This document shows, piece by piece, positions 1 to 8,800 of a stretch of 64,000 bases of DNA. Under the pieces are notes generated by a model. That model saw only the letters and a list, made by a program, of their open reading frames with translations, was not told where the DNA came from and ran no database searches. The DNA comes from G963669295 sp963669295 (GTDB lineage: Bacteria > Bacteroidota > Bacteroidia > Flavobacteriales_D > CALLUQ01): positions 1,178,001 to 1,242,000 of the forward strand of contig OY769938.1 in the NCBI GenBank assembly GCA_963669295.1, given 5' to 3'. The first letter of the stretch is position 1. Every line of letters starts with the position of its first letter. A program made the position numbers and the translations under genes.

Positions 1-2699
1 GCTACGGCTATGGGCCTGAAGCCTTGCAAGTACAAAGTGCCGATGCTGGAACGCATTACACCTTGCTCAACATTGCAGGCCATCCCTGCTTCCTGCTCGA
101 TGCGCGCAACACATTGACCACCTATCAATACGATGCCCTGCACCGGCCTACAATCGTTGAGGTGCAGAACGAAGCATTGCAACTGAACAACGTGGTGGAG
201 CAAATGGAATATGGCAATGCATTGGATAAAAAAGACGCCCAACAACGCAACTTACTGGGGCAACTGCACTGCACTTACGACCAGGCAGGAAAACATACTA
301 CTGAAAAAATAAGCATTACCGGTGGGGCTTTACTGGCCACTACAGCATTGCGAAAAACATACCAGCAGGAAGCCAACTGGACAGGCGATGAACCGTTGAT
401 GAAACCACGCAATAGCAGTGCCACCTACGATGCTGTTGGGCGTATAATCACCGAAACCGACGTGCTCGGCAATACGACACAACCCAGCTACTACCTCTCG
501 GGATTGGTACGTGCCTTGCAAATAACACACCAGCAAGAAACGGTGGACTATGTAGCAAACATGCGTTACAATGCCAAAAGCCAGCGTAAGACGCTTACCC
601 GGGGCAACGGCACACAAACGGCTTACCACTACGATCCCCGTACCTTTGCCGTTACCAAAATATTGACGCAGGCCACCGACCAAACAGGAGGAGAAGATTT
701 TTCACAATACGACCGGTATGCCTACGACCCGGTAGGCAATGTAATTGTAAAGCAAGACCACACCATGGCCACCGTGCACTTTCGCAATGCGAAAGTAACA
801 CCCGCCAATCAATACATGTTCGACTCGTTGTACCGGCTGGTGGAAGCCCAGGGACGGCAACAAGTACAAGAACCCACCTCCGTTGCTCAACACCTTGGGC
901 GCAAGCACCATGCCCACGACCTCAACGCGCTGGAAAACTACATTGAACGCTATACCTACGATACGGCAGGCAACCTGTACGAATTGCAGCGGCAAGCCAA
1001 CGGCAATAGCGTGGGCAGTTACACCACACGCCTGGTGGTTTCTAATACCAGTAACCGGGCAATAGATGCTGCATTGCATACCGGCCTCACTCCCGATGAG
1101 GTGGACCGCTATTTTGATGCTGCCGGCAACCAACTGGAAACCGGCAAGGCCATGCAACTGCAATGGAACTACCGCAACAACATTGCTGCCGTTGACTTTG
1201 AAGCGGGCAACAAAAGTTATTACGTATACAACGGTACCGGACAACGCACCCGAAAGGTGGTGGAAGACCACAGCGGGTCGGCAGTAAAAATAACCGAAAC
1301 CCTCTACTTTGGTGCTGCCGAAATTCACCGTCGGTACACCGGCACCACCCTCGAAGAAGAGCGGCATACCCTCCGCATCAGCGATGGTGAACACCCGTTG
1401 GCGGTGTATCATAGTTGGGAAGACCTGCCCCAGCAAACCACTCGAACACCCATTACCTGGTACCAATTGAGCGACATGCAAGACTCGGTCAATGTATTGC
1501 TGAACGAATATGGCGATGTGTTGAGCCGTGAAGAATACAGCCCTTACGGACAAACCACCTATACCGATGAAAGCGGCACTACGCTGGAACTCAACACCCA
1601 CAAATATTGTAACAAAGAATTGGACAAGGGCACCGGTTTTTACTACTACGGCTTGCGGTATTACCAATCGCACCTGGGCCGCTGGCTCAGCACCGATCCG
1701 GCCGGCACCATTGATGGGTTGAATTTGTATGCATTTGTGAGCAACAACCCGGTAACGTTGGTGGATGTTGGGGGGATGGCTGGGAAAGGTAAACAAGGAC
1801 CACGAGCAAAAAAAGCCGATGAATTAGGAGCAAAGAAATCTAAACGTGTTAAGACACAGGTAAAAAGTATTCAAACTTTCCTGGACGTAGTAATTAAAGA
1901 AGAAATTGCTTTACAAAAGGCTGCTAACTTATTGAAAAGCGACAGCAAAGCAAAGGTATCTCCCGAAGTAGAAAAGTTACTCAGGTATGACCCTAAAAAG
2001 AAGGCTCGTATAAGTGAAGCAAAAATTGCTTCTGCTTTAGAAGATACAAGAAATGCAATAACACAAAGCCGATATAACATTAATCGACTGGATCCTCCCG
2101 CAATTACCGGAGGTGTTTCCCCAATACCCACTGCTATTGGGGTTCCTACTAGTGATATTACTACGAATCCTACTACAAGAGTTGGCAAATCATTCCAGCT
2201 CATGAAAGGCAGCATCAATGTTGGGGCAAGAACTGCTGATCTATCTACAGTTATGAGAGATACAAACAGGGGTTATTCAGCTGATGATTATTCAGCTCAA
2301 ATGATTCCAGCTCCTGTACCTGGAACACCTCCAAGTCCCGCTCACGATAAATCGTGGTGCCATGTATGGGCACATTGTTTAGGGGGTGATGACAGCATTG
2401 ACAATTTACTCGCAGGAAGTCAGCCATCAAATCTCACTCAACTAAAAATAGAGAGTTACCTGCACAATGAAATCAAAAAAAGCACAGAGCCCGCTGGCTC
2501 TCAAACCGTACTTTTTAGTGTAGAGGCAGGAGCCGATGTTTATGAAGACAGTGGTACAGCAACTCATTATGCCTCACGGTTCTTTTATAAGGTGTGGGAA
2601 GGTGATGATAAAACCGTCCCTCCTATTATAGACGAAACATTTGATGCTCAAGCACATGGAACAGTTAACTTAAACTCATTGATCCAATTGAAAAAATAA
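1..2699 (+). CDS. RHS-repeat Tc toxin TcB/TcC-type protein, 5'-truncated by the window
   Basis: The reading frame is already open at the left edge (codons Y-G-Y-G-P-E-A precede the TTG at 24), so the gene begins upstream. YD-repeats typical of RHS shells (for example YDALHRP, YDPVGNVI, YDTAGNLY) run through about residue 450. The RHS core follows at about residues 505-586: YSPYGQTT, then a GRWLSTDPAGTIDGLNLY motif and NNPVTLVD. In TcC proteins this core marks the boundary and self-cleavage site between the shell and the enclosed toxic tip. The roughly 300 residues after it are therefore the variable tip. They are lysine-rich at first and end in a histidine/LGG/NL segment (about 775-810) that resembles HNH-type or DNA/RNA non-specific nuclease toxins. 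VDVGG replaces the more usual VDPDG at the core end. With the TcA gene just downstream, this should be the TcB-TcC cocoon and its cargo. The Tc assignment is strong; the nuclease call is tentative. Confidence 0.88.
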   Translation, partial: YGYGPEALQVQSADAGTHYTLLNIAGHPCFLLDARNTLTTYQYDALHRPTIVEVQNEALQLNNVVEQMEYGNALDKKDAQQRNLLGQLHCTYDQAGKHTTEKISITGGALLATTALRKTYQQEANWTGDEPLMKPRNSSATYDAVGRIITETDVLGNTTQPSYYLSGLVRALQITHQQETVDYVANMRYNAKSQRKTLTRGNGTQTAYHYDPRTFAVTKILTQATDQTGGEDFSQYDRYAYDPVGNVIVKQDHTMATVHFRNAKVTPANQYMFDSLYRLVEAQGRQQVQEPTSVAQHLGRKHHAHDLNALENYIERYTYDTAGNLYELQRQANGNSVGSYTTRLVVSNTSNRAIDAALHTGLTPDEVDRYFDAAGNQLETGKAMQLQWNYRNNIAAVDFEAGNKSYYVYNGTGQRTRKVVEDHSGSAVKITETLYFGAAEIHRRYTGTTLEEERHTLRISDGEHPLAVYHSWEDLPQQTTRTPITWYQLSDMQDSVNVLLNEYGDVLSREEYSPYGQTTYTDESGTTLELNTHKYCNKELDKGTGFYYYGLRYYQSHLGRWLSTDPAGTIDGLNLYAFVSNNPVTLVDVGGMAGKGKQGPRAKKADELGAKKSKRVKTQVKSIQTFLDVVIKEEIALQKAANLLKSDSKAKVSPEVEKLLRYDPKKKARISEAKIASALEDTRNAITQSRYNINRLDPPAITGGVSPIPTAIGVPTSDITTNPTTRVGKSFQLMKGSINVGARTADLSTVMRDTNRGYSADDYSAQMIPAPVPGTPPSPAHDKSWCHVWAHCLGGDDSIDNLLAGSQPSNLTQLKIESYLHNEIKKSTEPAGSQTVLFSVEAGADVYEDSGTATHYASRFFYKVWEGDDKTVPPIIDETFDAQAHGTVNLNSLIQLKK

Positions 2700-2800
2700 A
2701 GCTAGCAGTAACACCTAAATATATAGCATACTTAATAGTCAATCTTTGAATGGGATGCACTAGCCTTCAACAAGGAAAGGTTGATATAAAACAACACCAC

Positions 2801-5800
2801 ATGCCACCAAAAACCACCCTCAACGAACTGTTAAAACGCAATAAAAGCGTTGACTTTGCCACCTTCGATTTTTTTGATGAAGACCACGTGGCCGCATTGA
2901 AACTGGAGCAAAAAAGCAGCACCTCTAAAGCTGCACAGCTGGAATTGCTGAAAACCCACCAGCGGTTGTTGCGGCTCACGGGCGATGTAAAGAGTGCAAA
3001 AAAACTGCAACGCAAAAAGCTGCACTCGGCCCTTCAAATTGCCCACATGAGCGAGCAACAATTTGTAGCCACCCATTCCTCCGCTTTTCGGTCGAATGGC
3101 ACCACTGCCGAAGCACAAGCAACACAAGTACACCGCAAAGCACTGGCTCTCAAGTCGGGCGTAATGCGCAGGTACCACGCCTACCGGCAACACCACGACC
3201 CGCATTACAACGCCATGCGAGGAGCCAACTTAAAAATTGCTACCAACAGTGCCCTCAAGCACATTCCCAGTTATGCCGAGCTGTTTGGCACCATCAACTT
3301 TTGTACCTGCCCCGAATGCCGAAGCATCTTTTCTCCTGCGGCCTACTTTGTCGACTTAATGCGCTTACAAGACCAATTTATTGTACCTGATGAAACAAGT
3401 GAGGAAACCCCTATCCCCCTCGATAAACGCAGGGGCGACCTGTGGGAAATTTATTTGAGCTGCGCCAATACCAACAACGAAATCCCTAAAATTGACATTG
3501 TTAATGAGGTGCTGCAAGCACAGCTCCAGCAGTGGGGCGGGGTAACCAGTAAAACAGATTTTGATGCTACCACCTATCCCCTCCACCTTCCGGTAAACCT
3601 TCCCCTGGAGCGCATCAACACCTACATGGAGCAAGAAGCACTTTCGTTGTGGCAGCTGTGGGATGAGTTGCAACCCGCCTCTTCCAACAATGGGTATTAC
3701 TTGCACAAAGCTGGAATAAGTGCATCACAATGGCAATTGGTGAGTCAGCCTATTGTTACTGAAAAAAAGAAAAAACGCCAAAACAATGCCGATGCCATTG
3801 AGGCACTATACGGGCTGCCAGAAGCTACTGAAGTTACTGGTGTAGAACCCATTGGCTTGAACGACCTTACTGCCGTGCCGTTCTTTTTACAGCAAACTGG
3901 CATTTCGGCCAACGCATTGGATGAACTGATCGGCTGGGAGTTGCCTGCTGCTGTTACCGGCACCTATTACATCAATCAAGACGATCCTGAGCACCCCATT
4001 GTTTATGGCAAAGCACCAGCGAACAACGACGACCCATTTGTAAAAGAAACGTTGGAGCATTTTACTGCCCTTCCGCGATTGCAACGGGTAAACCTATTCA
4101 TTCGTTTGGCCGGTTATTTACAATGGTCGTTGGCCGACCTCAACACGTTGTTGCATTACACTGGCAACACCATTGACAAAACGCTGTTGCCCTACCTCAG
4201 CTGGATGCAAGCATTGCTACACGCCAACCCTCAACTGTCGGTGAACCAGCTGTGTAATGCCTTGTTTCCTTTTGAGCACAATGCCTTTTTCGAAAGCATC
4301 TTTTATGCCGACCATGTTCCTCCCCTGCCGGGAGGGTGCGACTGGCTGAACGATACTACGGAATGGGTGGTGCCGGGTACCGACGGCACTGGAGCAGACA
4401 CTGCTGTACAAGCATCGTTGGAAGCTGCCTTGCAAGTAAGCACTACAGAGCTGATCCGCATTGGACAAACCATTGCGGATACCAATGGCTGCATCTCCCT
4501 CAACGGCACTACCCTAAGCCAGCTGTACCGCCTTACCCAACTGCCAGCACTTACTGGCTTGAGTACCGCCGAAGCGCTGGTGGCTGTAACATTGCCCGAA
4601 CACGAAGCCAACAGCTTCGAACACCTGGTAGGCGATGCGCCCGAAAAAGCCTTACAACAATTGCAATGGCTACAGCACTTTGCCCATACCATTCAACCGC
4701 TGCCCTTCCACACATTCGAATTGCAGTATTACACCACCGGCAGTAGCGACGACCCTGGCGTACAAAACCAGGTATTTGGCACTACTACCTTACAAAACTT
4801 TGCCGAAGCATTGAGCAACACGCTGGAGAGCATGTTGTTTACTCCTGCGGTGCTCACCACCGCCCTCACCCCTGTAATTGATCCCAACGCGTTGTTTGCC
4901 ATACGCACCGCTTTTGTATACGAGCAGCTGCATTTTAACACCAACGGCGAGCTGGAAAAAGCACCGACTGTTAACGAAATGGCCAAGGTGTTGATCACCG
5001 TTGATGAAGCAACATCGAAAAGAAAAAACAGTGGCGATGGCACAGCCATTTTCCCGGTAGACAACCCTAACAACCCATCGGTACAAGCGGCAGCTACCCT
5101 ATTGGTACAACAGCTAAAAACCCATGAAGGGAAACCGTTGAGCGAGGCACAACTCACACAACTGCTGCAATCGTCGCAACTTTACTATTACGCCCTGGGG
5201 GCATTGGGCGAATTGCACAATGGGGTGCTGAACACGATTATTGATGCCAATGCCTACGAGGCATTGTATACCTGCCAGGCTTTTCGAGTTACCAATACTG
5301 CACTACAAAAAACCCTTACCCCATTGCTTACCACCCTCACCACCAACCATTACGAGGGGCAGCAAGCTGCCTGGATCAATGCTCTTGGTGGACTACTGGG
5401 CACCAACGCTGAGGTGGCTGCCATTGTAGCCGGTTGGGTAAAACTATCGGTGGATGATGTATATGTGGTAGACAACGCACCACTTTCGGCCACCAGCATC
5501 GCCAGGATACGGCAGGCACAACGGTATGCCGGCATTATTGACGCGTGCAGTCTTGCCCAAAGCGATGTAACATTTATACAAGCGCATGCCAGCTTGTTGG
5601 GCATGATGAACAATGCCGAAGTGCCCATAAGTTGGCAAAATGTGGTCGGGCTTTACCAGTTCAAGTTGCTCCAACAACGCTTCGAGGATGGCCAAAATGG
5701 CTTCTTACAATGGCTCAAAAAACCCGATGCCACCACCCTTTCACAACTCACCCAATGGCCCGAAGAACAAGTACAGTGGTTGATGGATCACCTGGCATCG

Positions 5801-8800
5801 ATGGAAAATAAAATGGCCATGGTGCTGCTGATGGAAAAGTGGTTTACCCATGCCAGCACATTACACACCAGCGTTCAGTTGTTGAACACTTTGTTGGAAC
5901 TGGTGGCCGATACGGATGCCCCGGCAAGTGCCTATACCGATGCCGCCAATATGTTGTGGGCTTCGTACACCAGCTTGTATGAAGAAGCCCCTGGAGTGCT
6001 GCAAGCACTTGCTGGCAAAACTGCTGAACAATACCGGGATGCCATGGTGCCTTATTTGATTTGGCAACTCAACCTGCCCGAATTAAAAGTGCCCGCCTTT
6101 ACCTCGCCCCGCAGTTTATACCAATACCTGTTGATTGATGTAGAGGTAAGCAGTGCTGTAACCACTTCACGCGTACTGGAAGCCGTATCGGCCGTACAAC
6201 TTTACCTTTATCGTAGCCGTAACAACCTGGAGCCAGGCATAAAAGTACACGACGACCTCAACACCTGGTGGGACTGGCTCTCGTCGTACCGCACCTGGGA
6301 AGCCAACCGCGAAATCTTTTTGTACCCCGAAAATTACATCTTGCCCGAATTGCGCACCAACACTTCGCCCGAATTTGTGGCATTGACCAATGCGCTGCAA
6401 CAAGGTGATTTATCGAATTCGGGTACCGTTGCACAAGCCTTCAACACCTATATGGATGGCTTTACCATACTAGCCAACCTCCAATTGGATAGCATTGCCG
6501 CATACAGTTACAGCACTGGTTTTGAAGCCACACGTCAACACTACAAAACACTGTGTAGCATTGGTCGAACAGCAGAATCGCCCGCATCGTGGTACTATAG
6601 AGCATCTACGTTTATGGTACACCATGAAGCTACACAAGCTTTTAGTCCGGTAAACTGGGGAGCCTGGAAACCCATTGATGTAAAGATGGACCCGGCAGGG
6701 GAGGTAAATGCCGTGCATGCCTTTGGTACGTGGTATGTGTTTTGGGTAGAAACTTATCAAATTGAAGACCCCAAGCCCTCTGAAACAGGAGAAGAAACTC
6801 CCTCCATTACGGTGGCACGTATTCTTTATTCGTACCTCGACTTTAACCAACAGTGGGTAGCCCCAGTGATACTGGCTGAAGATTTAACGCCTTATTATCG
6901 CAAAGATTCCACTGCCGGCAACTACAATACAGTATACCCCCATTTCATTGCCAGCACCCGCACCATTGTGGTGTTTTATGGCCGCGGTGACACAAGTGCA
7001 ACCAGTGAAAATTCGCATTGCTTTACCATTGCACAAAACGAACGGCTGGCCAACTTCAGCGATGCCATGGCTCATATTACCCCAAAAACAATTAAACAAT
7101 CTCCAGAAATTCTTGGCAATTCCCGGCGTTTGGCCAATGGAAAATACTGGTACAATACTGATTTTAACAGTTATACGCTAACTACAACATTTGAAAGTTG
7201 TGCTTTTTGGTTCCGGCAAAATGGTACTGCTATCGTTCCAGAGAAAGGCATGCCCCTTATCGCCAGCAACAACAGTTCAGGGGGGCTTCGTTTAAACGAC
7301 CAACAACAATTGGCCAATGGAAACGTAGTAATTCCTGGCCTTTTTCCCCTTGAAGCAGAACAGTGGCACCACATTGTGATCAACGAAGAAACGTTTACAG
7401 CACTAGACGTTTATAATGTCCCAGAAATCATTTTGTTTGACGACGAATTGATCGCGGTATGGGCAAATGAAGAGTATGATTTATGGACGGCTAAACTCGA
7501 CCGGGAAACCTACAGTATTATCGAACAATACCCGCTAAAATACAAAGGAGAACACCTTGGAGTATCTCCCAATAGCAAAATCATTCTTCAACCGCACAGT
7601 GGTGATGCCCTTTGGCCCTTTGGCACTACTGAAACACGGCTGTACCTTATTTGGGAGGGAAATGAGATTCTGGTAGGCGATCTCTCTGCTTTTTGGAAGA
7701 AGAAAAAGGAACTCAAACCTTTTGAAACAGACATTGATCGCACTGATTTTTCTTTTGACACCATCAGTTCAGGCGGCAATGTTTATTTCATCACCCATCA
7801 CAATTTTCAGCCATCACAAACAAAACGCCTTGTTAGTGTGGTGCTTATTAACATCCGGTTTTCCATCTTGCCCGACGGTTTCAACCCCAAAGAAATTTCA
7901 ACCATTAAAATAGATGACAAAGCCCCTATTTTAGCTAGCCAAAAAGAAGAAGACATCTTTGTGCACTATACCAGTGAAGATAACCATCCTAAGCTTGCTC
8001 AACTGCGAAACAAGAAGGGAACTTTTGAATTGGTAGCAACTACTGAGAAGGCCAATGCTGGAACAAGAATGACTTGTTTGCCTACCGATAATACGTTGTT
8101 GCTAATGGGCATTTACAACTCCACCATTCAACTTTCTTATTATGCCTATGATGGAAATGATATTTCCTCTCTTGGGGAAGTACAAACCACCTGGCCAGCG
8201 AATAACTTGCGATACGATTACAACCTATTTACCCAGGGCAACATGGTGCAATTTGTATTTGACAATACAAAAGAAAGCATCCCCGAAATTCCTAATGGCT
8301 ATGTAATTCCATCCAATCGTTTGTATGTAAATGGCACTCCTGTGGGTGGGGCATTAGTGGATGTAAAGCCTGCTAAGAGTGTTTATCTGGGCAAAGATGG
8401 AAGCAATGTGTTTGATGGGTGCATGACGGAAGTGCTTTTTTACGGCAGTGGCCTTACCACTAGCGAAGCACAAAACCTGTACTCAAACAGCAGCAACCGT
8501 TTGCCTTTAAACTTTGGCGTATACCCTGAAACCAATAACAATCCTCCAGGTTACGATGCAGCGCAAATAACCCACAAAAGCGTACTGGGTCAGCCCAATT
8601 GGTTTACGGTGAATGGCAGCGGACAATACTACCTCAATACGCCTTTCATCAATACCGATGCAGAAGAAGGTGAAACGGGACAGGAAGCCATTTTACTCCA
8701 TGCCTGCCGGTTGAATTCAGATGCTGCAAAAGCCTTGCGTTCCACCTTACACACTGGCGGCATTGACGGATTACTCAGCATTCCTTCGCAAGAACTTTCT

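Noticed and set aside
702..1796. Long reverse-strand ORF (364 codons) opposite the RHS gene
   Set aside because: It is the antisense shadow of the RHS frame; the plus frame carries clear YD-repeat and core motifs.
2750..2800. Earlier ATG for the TcA gene
   Set aside because: It adds 17 residues with no similarity to TcA N-termini; the ATG at 2801 is more plausible, though not proven.
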